NCBI GenBank assembly: GCA_038146805.1 | Contig: JAYQSH010000004.1 | Location: forward strand, 108,157 to 172,156 | DNA from: CAIYXB01 sp038146805 | Lineage (GTDB): Bacteria; Cyanobacteriota; Vampirovibrionia; LMEP-6097 | Length of the DNA stretch: 64,000 bases | Direction: 5' to 3' | In this document: in pieces, positions 9,320-17,837 of the stretch | How positions within the stretch are numbered: position 1 is the stretch's first letter | How the letters are laid out: the number at the start of each line of letters is the position of its first letter | Notes under the pieces: generated by a model | The model's database searches: none | The model's input: only the letters and a program-made list of their open reading frames with translations | Told to the model about the DNA's origin: nothing | Position numbers and translations under genes: made by a program

Positions 9320-9418
9320 TTCAGTGTTTTTTTAAGTCTAACTCAGTTTTAATATTCTTTTTTTCTTAATTTTTGTGTATGTATCTATTATTATAAATAG
9401 CTATAATTAATTACTCGT

Positions 9419-9747
9419 ATGGCAACAAAAACTAGTAAAAAACAACAAAATAGAATAAGAATCAAGCTTAAAAGCTATGATGCAGCAAATTTAGATGCTT
9501 CAACTAAGCAAATTGTTGAGGCGCTGAAAGAACAGGAGCTAGAATTGCTGGTCCTATTCCTTTGCCTAGTAATATTCGCCGTTATTGTGTTTTAAGATCT
9601 CCTCACGTTGATAAAAAATCAAGAGAGCATTTTCAAATCAAAACTCATTCAAGGTTGATTGATCTATTAGATCCAACTCATGAAACAACAGTTGCGCTTA
9701 AAGATTTAGATTTGCCAGCAGGTGTTGACATCGCTGTTAAAGTTTAG
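9419..9747 (+). CDS. rpsJ: Ribosomal protein S10, with a one-base deletion in the given sequence
   Basis: S10 is a 30S head protein and also the NusE antitermination factor. The N-terminal half (NRIRIKLKSYDAANLDASTK) is read from the ATG at 9419. The rest (GARIAGPIPLPSNIRRY, then VLRSPHVDKKSREHFQIKTH) is in another frame from about 9532. The break falls in GAAAGAACAGG around 9527-9534. One extra A there would give KETGARIAGP, the family consensus, and a protein of about 110 residues. S10 is essential, so a consensus error is the simplest reading. It is not followed by rplC. A lipoprotein gene and the MBOAT/SGNH pair lie between it and tuf, with which it is often adjacent. Confidence 0.93.
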
Positions 9748-9772
9748 ATTTTACTTTTTTTAAAGCTTCGCT

Positions 9773-9778
9773 TATACT
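9773..9778 (+). promoter_or_regulatory. -10 box of the 9786 gene (leaderless)
   Basis: TATACT ends 7 nt before the ATG at 9786, and no Shine-Dalgarno is present. The box lies 25 bp after the rpsJ stop codon. Confidence 0.55.
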
Positions 9779-9785
9779 AATTTCT

Positions 9786-10172
9786 ATGAAAAAGATTTTT
9801 GTTTTATTAGTGCTTGCTTCTTTAACTTTGCCTAGTTTTGCTAGTGCTACTAGAGTTGCACAACAGACTCTTGGAGTTACTGTTGGTACCTTTTATGGTG
9901 GTTTTCTCTCGGGTCCAATGCGTGGTGCTTATCGCAAGAGTGGAGATTGGGCTGAGCATGTTACTGATCAATTCGGTGGTGGTCCTTTAGCTAAAGTTTT
10001 TGGATATCCAATTGGTTCTATTGCTGGAACCTTTGTTGGTGGTTTTGTTGGAGTAGCTAAAGGTGTTTCAAATGGTATTGTTTATGGTATTAGAAAGCCT
10101 CTTTCTGATGAAAATTTTTCTGTTGATGGTGCTTCATATGCTGACTTTGATCCATTTGATTTCAACTACTAA
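9786..10172 (+). CDS. Small secreted glycine-rich protein of unknown function
   Basis: The protein has a clear signal peptide, with hydrophobic core LVLASLTLPS and probable cleavage after SFASA near residue 21. The mature part of about 107 residues is rich in Gly and contains two glycine-spaced stretches, TVGTFYGGFLSG and GSIAGTFVGGFVGVAKG, resembling glycine-zipper helices that insert into membranes. The C-terminus is acidic and aromatic (DFDPFDFNY). A location in the periplasm or envelope is likely. I do not recognise a family with a known function. Confidence 0.7.
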   Translation: MKKIFVLLVLASLTLPSFASATRVAQQTLGVTVGTFYGGFLSGPMRGAYRKSGDWAEHVTDQFGGGPLAKVFGYPIGSIAGTFVGGFVGVAKGVSNGIVYGIRKPLSDENFSVDGASYADFDPFDFNY

Positions 10173-10237
10173 AAGCTAAATCTTCCCAAAAAGCAGGTAT
10201 ATTTTGGAAATATTGGTGTTTTCACTTGTTTCCTTTG

Positions 10238-10243
10238 TATAAT
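10238..10243 (+). promoter_or_regulatory. -10 box of the TIGR03960 gene (leaderless)
   Basis: TATAAT ends 6 nt before the GTG start at 10250. This spacing supports the GTG as the true start and a leaderless message. Confidence 0.55.
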
Positions 10244-10249
10244 TTATAG

Positions 10250-13057
10250 GTGATTTTAAATACTTTAAAAAAACAGATTTTAAATAATGTTGAAAAGCCC
10301 GGTCAATATTTGGGCTTGGAGTGGGGTAGCTATAAAAAAGATTGGCAAAAAGCAAAATCTAGAATGGCTATTGTTTATCCTGATTTATATGAACTTGGAA
10401 TGTCTAATTTTGGCATTAAAATACTTTACAATATTGTTAATCAACATCCTGATTTTTTGTGTGACCGGGCTTATAGCGTTATGCCAGATATGGAAGCACA
10501 AATGCAAAAACACAATTTGCCATTATGGGGTTGGGAGAGTTATCAGCCTTTAAGTTGTTTTGATTTTTTGGGTTTTTCCTTGGCTTACGAGCTTTGTTAT
10601 ACCAATGTGTTAACTGTTTTAGACCTTTCTAAAATACAATTCCAAGCACAAAATAGAACCCATAAAGATGCGCTTGTTTTTGCTGGTGGTCCTGCTGTAT
10701 TTAATCCTGAGCCTATGGCAAACTATTTTGATTTTTTTATTATTGGTGATGGTGAAGAATTAATTGTTGAGGTTCAAGAAAAATTAATTGCTGTAAAAAA
10801 TGATTTTTTAGAAGCAAATCCTAATATTAAACAAGAAATTATTGCACTAGGAACCACTGCTGAACTTGCTTATAGAGAACTAAAAAATTTCCCGTTGGAT
10901 TTAGCAGAGTCAAAAAAACTTAGAGAAAAATATTTACTTGCTTTAAGTGAATTACAAGGTATATATGTACCATCTCTTTATGAACCTGATCCTCAGGAAA
11001 ATTTTTTAGCAAAACCAAAGTTTGAAAATTTACAATTCCCTGTAACAAAAAGAATCACACAGTTTTTAGAAGATTTTAATCAGCCGGTTAGTGGTCCAGT
11101 GCCATTGATAAAAACAGTACAAGACAAACAAGTGCTTGAAATTAGACGTGGCTGTGATCGTGGCTGTCGCTTTTGTCAAGTGGGTTATACCTATTTGCCT
11201 GTGAGAGAAAGAAGCCCAGAAGATTTATATAGAAGAGCGGCTGACTCTATAGAGCAATCTGGCTATGAAGACTTAACTTTACTTTCTTTGTCAGCGAGTG
11301 ATTACACTTGTTTAACTGAAGTGGCAAAAGCTATCAATAATGAACATGCACAAGATGGTATCTCACTTAATATGCCATCACAAAGAGCGGATCGTTTTAA
11401 TGTTGACTTAGCTGATGAGATAAGCCAAGCACGTAAATCAGGAATGACTTTTGCGCCTGAAGCCGGTAGTGAAAAAATGCGTAAGATTATTAACAAGGGG
11501 CTTAGTCAAGAGGAGATTTACAAAGCAATCAAAGGCACTTATGCAAAGGGTTGGAACCATATCAAGCTTTATTTTATGGTGGGTTTACCTTTTGAAGATG
11601 ATACTGATCTTGATGCAATTTTAGATATTTTGTCTTGGTCTATTAATATGGCAAAAGAACTAAAAAAAGAAAATCCAGCAAAATTTAGAAAAGAATTACA
11701 AGTGACTTGTACTATTTCAACTTTTGTACCAAAAACTTTTACAGCTTTTCAATGGTTTTCACAAACAAGCCGTGATGAATTTGCTCGTAAACATAAATAT
11801 TTAAATGATGCACTTGTCACTCGTAAATTACAACGTAATGTCAAGCTCAACTGCACAGAGCCTGAATTAGCTTTAATCGAAGCTGTTCTTTCTCGTGCTG
11901 ATCGTCGTTGGGGAGATGTTATTGAATCTGTTTGGCGTGCTGGTTCCAGAATGGATTCATGGAGTGAGTTTTTTAATTTAGCTAGATGGCAAGATGCCGC
12001 AAAGTTACATGGGTTTGATTTAGATGATGAAGCAACTCGTCATCGTGAACCTGGATCAAAACAAGCTTGGGATGTGCTATCTATTGGTTTTACAGAGAAA
12101 TTCTTGCTGCATGAATGGCAACAAGCCGTAAACGTTGCTGAAACAATTCCATGTACCGAAAACAAATGTCACGCCTGCGGTGTTTGTTTTAACTTAGATG
12201 TAAAAAATATTGTTGCTGAAAACTTATCAAAAAATAATCCCTTTGTGACTGAAATTGATAAAGCTAAACGTAAACAGAGTTGTGCTAATTTTGATGAACT
12301 TTATAGCACTGATATAAAACAAAAAGATTTGATAGCTGGTAAATCCTTTGAAGTGACTGAACAGAAAGAAAGAAAATCTTTTGAACCTATTATAGTTGTG
12401 CGTCATACTCAAGCCCAACAAAAACTTAGATTGAAAGTTTCTAAGCTCAATAATTTAAAATATATAGGTCATCTGGATTTTCAAAAAGTTTTTGAACGTG
12501 CACTTAGGCGAACCGCTTTGCCTGTAGTGCATACAACAGGCTTTAATCAAAGAATTAAAATCACTTGGGGCTTAGCTTTACCTTTGTTTTTTGAAAGTGA
12601 GGCTGAGTATTTAGAAATTGAACTTGCCGAAAAATTCAATTTGCAAGAGTTAAAAGAAACCATAAATCAACATCTTTTAGCAGATGTGCAAATTTTAGAG
12701 ATTGTTGATATTACAAATGAAAAACCACCTGCAATTAATAATCTTTTAAAAGCAGATTATCAAATTGATTTAGATCAAGAAATTTCGCAGGCTATGATAG
12801 ATGATTTTTTAAGTCAAGAAAAAATTGAAATTGAAAAGTTAGGTAAAGTTAAGGGTAAAAGAAAACAATTAAAAGTGGTTGATTTAAAACCTAGAATTAT
12901 TGAAATCAAATTGTTAAGTAATACTCAAGTTGCCATGACTCTAGAAAAAAGCCAAAGACCAGATGAGATATTGAAGTCTTTGTTATCTAAATCCTCAGAT
13001 TTTTCAGCTAGAATAAAACGCACTAAACAAGTCTTTGAAAAAGCGATACTCGTATAG
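10250..13057 (+). CDS. Fused TIGR03960 radical SAM / TIGR03936 (DUF2344) protein
   Basis: This 935-residue protein joins two conserved parts. The N-terminal two thirds has a B12-binding-like front half and the radical SAM core, with IRRGCDRGCRFCQVGY near residue 300 (Cx3Cx2C). The C-terminal part, from about residue 715 (LRLKVSKLNNLKYIGHLDFQKVFERALRR), is the DUF2344/TIGR03936 domain. A further Cys cluster (CTENKCHACGVCFNLD) lies near residue 630. In many bacteria these parts precede the RNase E/G gene, as here. A role in modifying RNA or ribosomal components is often suggested but I know of no proven reaction. The start is GTG, supported by a -10 box 6 nt upstream. Confidence 0.93.
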   Translation: MILNTLKKQILNNVEKPGQYLGLEWGSYKKDWQKAKSRMAIVYPDLYELGMSNFGIKILYNIVNQHPDFLCDRAYSVMPDMEAQMQKHNLPLWGWESYQPLSCFDFLGFSLAYELCYTNVLTVLDLSKIQFQAQNRTHKDALVFAGGPAVFNPEPMANYFDFFIIGDGEELIVEVQEKLIAVKNDFLEANPNIKQEIIALGTTAELAYRELKNFPLDLAESKKLREKYLLALSELQGIYVPSLYEPDPQENFLAKPKFENLQFPVTKRITQFLEDFNQPVSGPVPLIKTVQDKQVLEIRRGCDRGCRFCQVGYTYLPVRERSPEDLYRRAADSIEQSGYEDLTLLSLSASDYTCLTEVAKAINNEHAQDGISLNMPSQRADRFNVDLADEISQARKSGMTFAPEAGSEKMRKIINKGLSQEEIYKAIKGTYAKGWNHIKLYFMVGLPFEDDTDLDAILDILSWSINMAKELKKENPAKFRKELQVTCTISTFVPKTFTAFQWFSQTSRDEFARKHKYLNDALVTRKLQRNVKLNCTEPELALIEAVLSRADRRWGDVIESVWRAGSRMDSWSEFFNLARWQDAAKLHGFDLDDEATRHREPGSKQAWDVLSIGFTEKFLLHEWQQAVNVAETIPCTENKCHACGVCFNLDVKNIVAENLSKNNPFVTEIDKAKRKQSCANFDELYSTDIKQKDLIAGKSFEVTEQKERKSFEPIIVVRHTQAQQKLRLKVSKLNNLKYIGHLDFQKVFERALRRTALPVVHTTGFNQRIKITWGLALPLFFESEAEYLEIELAEKFNLQELKETINQHLLADVQILEIVDITNEKPPAINNLLKADYQIDLDQEISQAMIDDFLSQEKIEIEKLGKVKGKRKQLKVVDLKPRIIEIKLLSNTQVAMTLEKSQRPDEILKSLLSKSSDFSARIKRTKQVFEKAILV

Positions 13058-13214
13058 ACGCATTGGGCTATTTTGCTTGTAAATTCAAGCAATTGAATGA
13101 TTTTATTTCTGTTTAAAACAACAAAAAATTGTCAATAATGTAATAGTGGTTACTGACTTATTTTAGGAAATTTTAAAAGATATTCATTTTTTTTATACTA
13201 AAACAGGCTAGTAT

Positions 13215-13220
13215 TATACT
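13215..13220 (+). promoter_or_regulatory. Possible -10 box of the rne/rng promoter
   Basis: TATACT lies about 108 bp before the ribonuclease start and would give a leader of roughly 100 nt. That leader contains a small hairpin (TCGG-loop-CCGA at about 13224-13240) followed by a T run. RNase E genes are commonly autoregulated through their 5' leader, but nothing here proves this. I see no other feature between 13058 and 13328. Confidence 0.35.
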
Positions 13221-13328
13221 TAGGTTCGGGGATGATCCGATTTTTATAGTTTTTCCTTAAAAGTCTTTTTAAAAAGTAAACAAAATTAAATTTGAAAAGA
13301 ATTTTTAAATTAAATAGGAGTTTTAATA

Positions 13329-14903
13329 ATGCGTCAATTAGTTATTTCAGAGCAAGACAATGTTGCGGCATTGATGGAAGATGGCAAGGCGATTGATTTT
13401 TTTATATCAAAAAATGAGTATAGTGTTGGTGATATTTATGCTGTGCAAGTTGAAAACATCATGCCTTCTATTAATGCAGTCTTTGTAAAAGTTGCAGATG
13501 GTCAAATGGGATTTTTACATGCAAATGATATTCCAGGACGTGGTCCTTTAGATTCAAGATTGTCACCTGGACAAAGATTGCTGGTACAAATTGTCAAAGA
13601 ACCAACTGGAAACAAAGGTCCGAGAGTAAATCCCGCAATTAGTCTTCCGGGTAGATATTTTGTGTTGACTACGGAAAATCAAAGTATCTCAATTTCAAGA
13701 AGAATTAGTGAAAATTCTGAGAGAGATAGATTGCGATCTATTGCCAATCTAATGAAACCTGAAGAACTTGGTATTGTAATTAGAACTGAGGCAGCTGGAA
13801 GGTCACAAGAAGAATTAGAAGAAGACTTTTTGACAATTTGGGAGAAGTGGAAAAATATTGTTGATAAATATGATCGTTCTGATTCTTATTGCCCTATTTT
13901 TAAGGAGTCCGACTTTTTATATTCGACATTAAGAGATGCTTTTAATAGCACTGTTGATGAAATTTGTGTGGCTTCAGTGCAATCAAAATATAGATGTCAA
14001 GAGTTTTTGAAAACATGGACAGGTAGAGAAGTTGATATTCAAGTTGTTGAAGGCAACGACTTAATGGTCAAAACAGATGTTTTAAAAGAACTTAGAGGCT
14101 GTTTGTCAAACCGTGTAAATTTACCAAGTGGTGGTTATGTGATTATTCAGGGTATGGAAGCTTTAACCGCTATTGATATTAACTCGGGTAAATTTACAAG
14201 TAGTACAACTCTAAGAGAAACTGTACGTAGAACCAATATGGAAGCAGCAGTTGAGATAGCTCGTCAAATGAGGTTGAGAAATATTGGTGGAATGATTATT
14301 ATCGATTTTATTGATATGTCTGAAAGAGCAGATAGAATTGCCGTTATGGAAGTTTTAGAAAATGCTGTAAAAACAGATAAAGCGAAGCCGCAAATTGGTC
14401 AACTTTCTGATCTTTGTTTAGTTGAGATTACTAGAAAACGTTCTGGTCAAGCTATTGCTGAAATTTTTGGACATACTTGTTCTCAATGTAATGGTTCGGG
14501 AGTTGTTTTCAACTTAAAAGATGAAGCAAAGTCAAATTATAGAAATAGACAACAAAATAATTCTAGATCATCTTACAGAAACGAGCGTAATGATAGAAAC
14601 GACCGAAACAATCGTAACGATCGTAATGATCGTAACGATAGAAATAATCGCAACAATCGTAATGATAGAAACAATAGAATGAATAATAACAATAGAAGAT
14701 TTAAACGTGATGATGCAGAACAAACTAATATTGGTTCTAGTGCAAAAGATGATAGTAGTTTTGATGATGACAAACAAAATACTCCTGTGTCTGTAGCAGT
14801 ACAAGAAAAAGAAAGTTCAGCTGAGCAGGCAAGTGAGATTACTAAGAGTAAATCTTTTGGGGCGAGCTTTATGGCTTCTGAAGATGTTTCTGAAAGCGAA
14901 TAA
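13329..14903 (+). CDS. rne: Ribonuclease E/G family endoribonuclease
   Basis: The enzyme cleaves single-stranded A/U-rich RNA and matures rRNA and tRNA. An S1 RNA-binding domain lies at about residues 33-120 (GDIYAVQVENIMPSINAVFV). It is followed by the DNase I-like catalytic domain with Asp residues in TAIDINSGKF and MIIIDFIDM, and the zinc link CSQCNGSG near residue 390. The 524 residues match a short, cyanobacteria-like RNase E/G with no large scaffold. The tail (about 400-460) is an Arg/Asn/Asp low-complexity run of RNDRN-like repeats, probably an RNA- or protein-binding disordered region. The start has a strong Shine-Dalgarno (AATAGGAG). An RNase J gene lies about 31 kb away, so the organism has both enzymes. 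Confidence 0.95.
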   Translation: MRQLVISEQDNVAALMEDGKAIDFFISKNEYSVGDIYAVQVENIMPSINAVFVKVADGQMGFLHANDIPGRGPLDSRLSPGQRLLVQIVKEPTGNKGPRVNPAISLPGRYFVLTTENQSISISRRISENSERDRLRSIANLMKPEELGIVIRTEAAGRSQEELEEDFLTIWEKWKNIVDKYDRSDSYCPIFKESDFLYSTLRDAFNSTVDEICVASVQSKYRCQEFLKTWTGREVDIQVVEGNDLMVKTDVLKELRGCLSNRVNLPSGGYVIIQGMEALTAIDINSGKFTSSTTLRETVRRTNMEAAVEIARQMRLRNIGGMIIIDFIDMSERADRIAVMEVLENAVKTDKAKPQIGQLSDLCLVEITRKRSGQAIAEIFGHTCSQCNGSGVVFNLKDEAKSNYRNRQQNNSRSSYRNERNDRNDRNNRNDRNDRNDRNNRNNRNDRNNRMNNNNRRFKRDDAEQTNIGSSAKDDSSFDDDKQNTPVSVAVQEKESSAEQASEITKSKSFGASFMASEDVSESE

Positions 14904-14905
14904 AC

Positions 14906-16018
14906 ATGATGCAGAGAAGTTTTTCTTTAGATGAACTTTTGCAAAATGATTATGATTTTAAAAAAATCAACCCAAGTTTAGACAATATCAAGATAGCTTT
15001 AGAAGCTTTTAGAGACTTTCGTTTTGATTTTCAAACGATTATTATAGCTGGTACTAATGGTAAAGGTTCGGTTGCTACTTTTTTAGAGCAAATGCTTTTA
15101 GAGTATAGTGATCTAAAAATAGCAAAATTTACTAGTCCGCATTTGTTTTGTGTGACAGAAAGAATAAAAGTAGCAAATGAAAATATTAATCCACAAGTGC
15201 TTGCTGATTTGTTACTTGAAATTAAAACTAAAGTCACTATAGCTCTTAGTTATTTTGAAAAAATTACTTTAGCGGCGTTATTGTATTTTCAAAGACAAAA
15301 AGTGGATTTGGCAATTTTAGAAGTTGGTATGGGGGGGCGTTGGGATGCTGTGAATATTGTGCCAAGTGAAAACCGCTTGGCAACTGTGATTACAAGTATT
15401 GGTTTAGACCATCAAGAGTTTTTGGGTGATAGTGTAGAAAAAATTAGATTAGAAAAAGAAGCTATCAAAAGACCGGGAGTGAGTCATTTTGATTTTCAAG
15501 ATTATTTTTTTGAAGGTGATGTTTTAGAAAAAAATTTTCTGTTAGCTCAAAAGGTTTTTCATGAAAAAATTTTTAATGTAAATGTGAACCGTTCTAAGAT
15601 TTTTGAAAGATTTTATGAGGTTTATGCGGGGCGCTATCAATTTGAAAAAGATTTAAATTTTTTTATTGATGCAGCGCATAATCCTCAAGCGGCTCAAGAA
15701 TTGGTTTTGTATCTTGAGAGAAATTTTAAAAAGCAAAAAATTGAACTTCATGTAGCTTTTTTGGATAAAGACTTTCAAGCTTTTATCAATGAATTTGTAA
15801 CGAGTGGCTTGCAAATAGAAAAAATTTGTTTTTATGATATTGATAATTCTAGAGCTCAAAAAGCACAGTATATGCAAGAGCTTTGTTCTAAATTACACAC
15901 TAAACATGATTTTCAATGTCAAAAAATAGCTAATTTAGACAGGAGTAAAAATTTAAATCTTAAAGTTTTTACTGGTTCAATTTATTTTATAGAAAAAGTT
16001 ATCGCTAAAATTAAATAA
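14906..16018 (+). CDS. folC: Folylpolyglutamate/dihydrofolate synthase
   Basis: FolC adds glutamate to folates with ATP. The P-loop GTNGKGSVATFLEQ lies at about residues 49-62, and the Mur-ligase-type motif VGMGGRWDAVNIV follows near residue 140. A DAAHNPQAAQELV motif marks the C-terminal domain. At 370 residues it is shorter than the usual 420, and the C-terminal domain is reduced. It starts 2 bp after the rne stop, so the two genes are cotranscribed. Whether it carries both the dihydrofolate synthase and polyglutamate activities cannot be told. Confidence 0.92.
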   Translation: MMQRSFSLDELLQNDYDFKKINPSLDNIKIALEAFRDFRFDFQTIIIAGTNGKGSVATFLEQMLLEYSDLKIAKFTSPHLFCVTERIKVANENINPQVLADLLLEIKTKVTIALSYFEKITLAALLYFQRQKVDLAILEVGMGGRWDAVNIVPSENRLATVITSIGLDHQEFLGDSVEKIRLEKEAIKRPGVSHFDFQDYFFEGDVLEKNFLLAQKVFHEKIFNVNVNRSKIFERFYEVYAGRYQFEKDLNFFIDAAHNPQAAQELVLYLERNFKKQKIELHVAFLDKDFQAFINEFVTSGLQIEKICFYDIDNSRAQKAQYMQELCSKLHTKHDFQCQKIANLDRSKNLNLKVFTGSIYFIEKVIAKIK

Positions 16019-16094
16019 GATCAGCTAGTTAATTTAAAGATCTAGGTTGATCCTTAATGAATAGTGAGACAAATTTAACACGGTCCGAAGTGTC

Positions 16095-16319
16095 TTATTG
16101 AGCGAAAAACCCTAAATAGGCGCTTGAAGCAAGAAAAAGAATTACAAAAAACCAGGTGGTATTTTCTAGTTTTTGGTCGGCTGAGCTATGTACACCCTTA
16201 AAAGTGTTCGCTGAACCACCAATAGCACCTAAACCTTCGTTTTTTGGTTCTTTAACCATTACAAAAAATACAGAAATAACACCGCTTATAATTTGTACTA
16301 AATAAATTAAGTTATCCAT
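16095..16319 (-). CDS. secG: Protein-export membrane protein SecG
   Basis: SecG is the small accessory subunit of the SecYEG translocon. The 74 residues have two membrane helices, about residues 3-20 and 53-71. Between them is the characteristic EGLGAIGGSANTFKG loop (usually GLGAxFGGS). A -10-like TAAAAT ends 6 nt before the ATG, so the message is probably leaderless. It is convergent with folC. Confidence 0.93.
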   Translation of the reverse strand: MDNLIYLVQIISGVISVFFVMVKEPKNEGLGAIGGSANTFKGVHSSADQKLENTTWFFVILFLASSAYLGFFAQ

Positions 16320-16325
16320 ATAATT

Positions 16326-16331
16326 ATTTTA
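16326..16331 (-). promoter_or_regulatory. -10 box of secG (leaderless)
   Basis: On the minus strand this reads TAAAAT and ends 6 nt before the ATG at 16319. Confidence 0.45.
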
Positions 16332-16405
16332 GCAAGCGTTTTATTTTATAATGGAAAATTCTGACAACTTTCTCATTTTACTTGAAATTATGTGTAATTA
16401 CGTGA

Positions 16406-16411
16406 TACGGT
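16406..16411 (+). promoter_or_regulatory. Extended -10 box of the 16418 gene (leaderless)
   Basis: TGATACGGT fits the extended -10 pattern TGnTAnnnT. It ends 6 nt before the ATG at 16418, and no Shine-Dalgarno is seen. Confidence 0.45.
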
Positions 16412-16417
16412 TTAAGT

Positions 16418-17104
16418 ATGAGCGGAGATATTATTGTAAGTAGGGGTCTGGATAAAATTGATTTTGTAAATTCAGGTTTACAAGTTAGACAAAGACCAAG
16501 TGAATCTGATGAAAACAAAAGATCTGAAGCTAGAGCTTTGCATTTACAGCACCACACTGATGGTCTTCCCTTGTTTGAACAATTATTAAGCCCTTTTCAA
16601 ATCAATAAAAGTCATTTACCTCATAGCGTTCATCCTTACCTGGATCATAGACAAAAAATGTCTTTAGTTTTAAAAGGAAAAGCTCCTAATGGTGTTGTTG
16701 TTACTAAGTATGGAACTAGAACCAGGGACTCAAAACAATCTAGATTTGTTGCAATCAAAGATAAATTATCAAAAAAACCAGTCGCTATTGCCTTTATCAA
16801 AATCAATGCGAATGAATTAGGTGAAGAACAACAAGATAGAATTTTTGATTCTAACAAAGATGATGCTTTGGGCATGGTCTTAGAAGAAACTGGTACGAAG
16901 ACTCGTGGAGAGGTGCAAAGTTTTTATCGTATTCAAGATGTTGCAGACAAAAAAAAATTATTTGATTTTTTAGATCCTTCAACACAACAAGAATTAAAAC
17001 TTGATGATCCGCAGGTAATTCTTTATGGTAGAAAAAACCATATGTATAAAGCTTTTTCTCAAGAATCTATAGCAATTGTTTATGAGTTTATAATTGAAGA
17101 TTAA
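16418..17104 (+). CDS. Hypothetical protein
   Basis: This 228-residue soluble protein has no signal peptide or membrane helix. The first 60 residues are polar and His-rich (ALHLQHHTDG), and the rest looks like a mixed alpha/beta domain. I recognise no family; a distant resemblance to chorismate lyase-like folds crossed my mind but no motif supports it. It is followed 9 bp later by the hemerythrin-like gene and is probably cotranscribed with it. Confidence 0.55.
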   Translation: MSGDIIVSRGLDKIDFVNSGLQVRQRPSESDENKRSEARALHLQHHTDGLPLFEQLLSPFQINKSHLPHSVHPYLDHRQKMSLVLKGKAPNGVVVTKYGTRTRDSKQSRFVAIKDKLSKKPVAIAFIKINANELGEEQQDRIFDSNKDDALGMVLEETGTKTRGEVQSFYRIQDVADKKKLFDFLDPSTQQELKLDDPQVILYGRKNHMYKAFSQESIAIVYEFIIED

Positions 17105-17113
17105 GTCTTAACT

Positions 17114-17542
17114 ATGTCACAAATTAAAAATATTAGTTTTTACCTTGAAGAACATAAGGAAATTTATGAAAAATTAGATTTGTTTTTAAAACAATTTAGT
17201 TCTTTAAAAAATCAGCGTGATGATAAGTTTTTGTTACAAGTTTCTCAAGAGTTTTATTCTTATATTCAAGAGCTTTTACTTAGCCATTTTGACAAAGAAG
17301 AAACAAATCTTTTCCCAAATATTAAAGAGCAACTTGCAATAGAAATTTATAATAGATTACTTGATGATCATGAAGAAATTAGGCGAAAATTTATTAGACT
17401 CAAAAATGAGTTTGCCGATTTTGAAAAATCGCCAGAAGCATTTGATTACAAAACAAAAATTTTATTTCCTAGTTATAATTTGATTGCAACAATCAATCAT
17501 CACGCTCAGCGAGAGGATAAATATTTAGCTTTTGATGAGTAA
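17114..17542 (+). CDS. Hemerythrin-like HHE cation-binding protein
   Basis: The 142-residue helical protein shows the metal-ligand pattern of hemerythrin/HHE domains. It has LEEHKEIYEKL near residue 13, LLSHFDKEETNLFP near residue 56, LDDHEEIRRKF near residue 82 and INHHAQREDKYL near the end. Such proteins bind a di-iron centre and serve in oxygen or NO sensing, iron storage or Fe-S repair. The lack of any fused domain gives no hint which applies. It is probably in an operon with the preceding unknown gene. Confidence 0.8.
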   Translation: MSQIKNISFYLEEHKEIYEKLDLFLKQFSSLKNQRDDKFLLQVSQEFYSYIQELLLSHFDKEETNLFPNIKEQLAIEIYNRLLDDHEEIRRKFIRLKNEFADFEKSPEAFDYKTKILFPSYNLIATINHHAQREDKYLAFDE

Positions 17543-17551
17543 GTTAATTAT

Positions 17552-17783
17552 GGGCGTGCTTCCAAACCCGTAATAAGTATCTCGTGTCTTTAGATTTGGG
17601 CATAAGTAGGGTTTGGTTAGACACGCCTAACAAAAGAATCAAACACCGTCGCTTAGTGAGTTTCACACAGTGAAACAAGCTAAGCGTAAGGTCGTTTATG
17701 GGACTGATTTCTGACCCCATTTGCTAGTGATTTTAACATTTCACTGTATTTTAAAATTCAAAATGGGGTTTGGAATCAGTCCC
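17552..17783 (-). mobile_element. MITE-1 copy A (232-bp miniature element, inverted)
   Basis: This is a minus-orientation copy of the element found four more times at 35.6-40.6 kb. Its ends are imperfect inverted repeats: GGGACTGATTCCAAACCCC at one end and GGGCGTGCTTCCAAACCCG at the other, identical at 15 of 19 positions. The 5-bp sequence ATTAT is duplicated directly at both flanks. It fills the gap between the hemerythrin-like gene and astD and encodes no protein. Compared with the other copies it has a few substitutions. Confidence 0.85.
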
Positions 17784-17837
17784 ATTATGTATTGAATCTA
17801 AAAGATATCTTATGAGAAGTTCTGTGTTAGTTTATTT

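Noticed and set aside
14568..14804. Antisense ORFs opposite the Arg/Asn-rich tail of the RNase E/G gene
   Set aside because: They arise from the repetitive codons on the other strand and give Ile/Val/Thr low-complexity products.
16019..16060. Bidirectional terminator between folC and secG
   Set aside because: The GATCA...TGATC palindrome has many mismatches and no T run on either strand.
17590..17640. Integron attC site (GTTAGAC and GCCTAAC motifs in MITE-1)
   Set aside because: The two core-like boxes are only a few bases apart and the required partner boxes are missing; the 19-bp ends and 5-bp duplications explain the element better.
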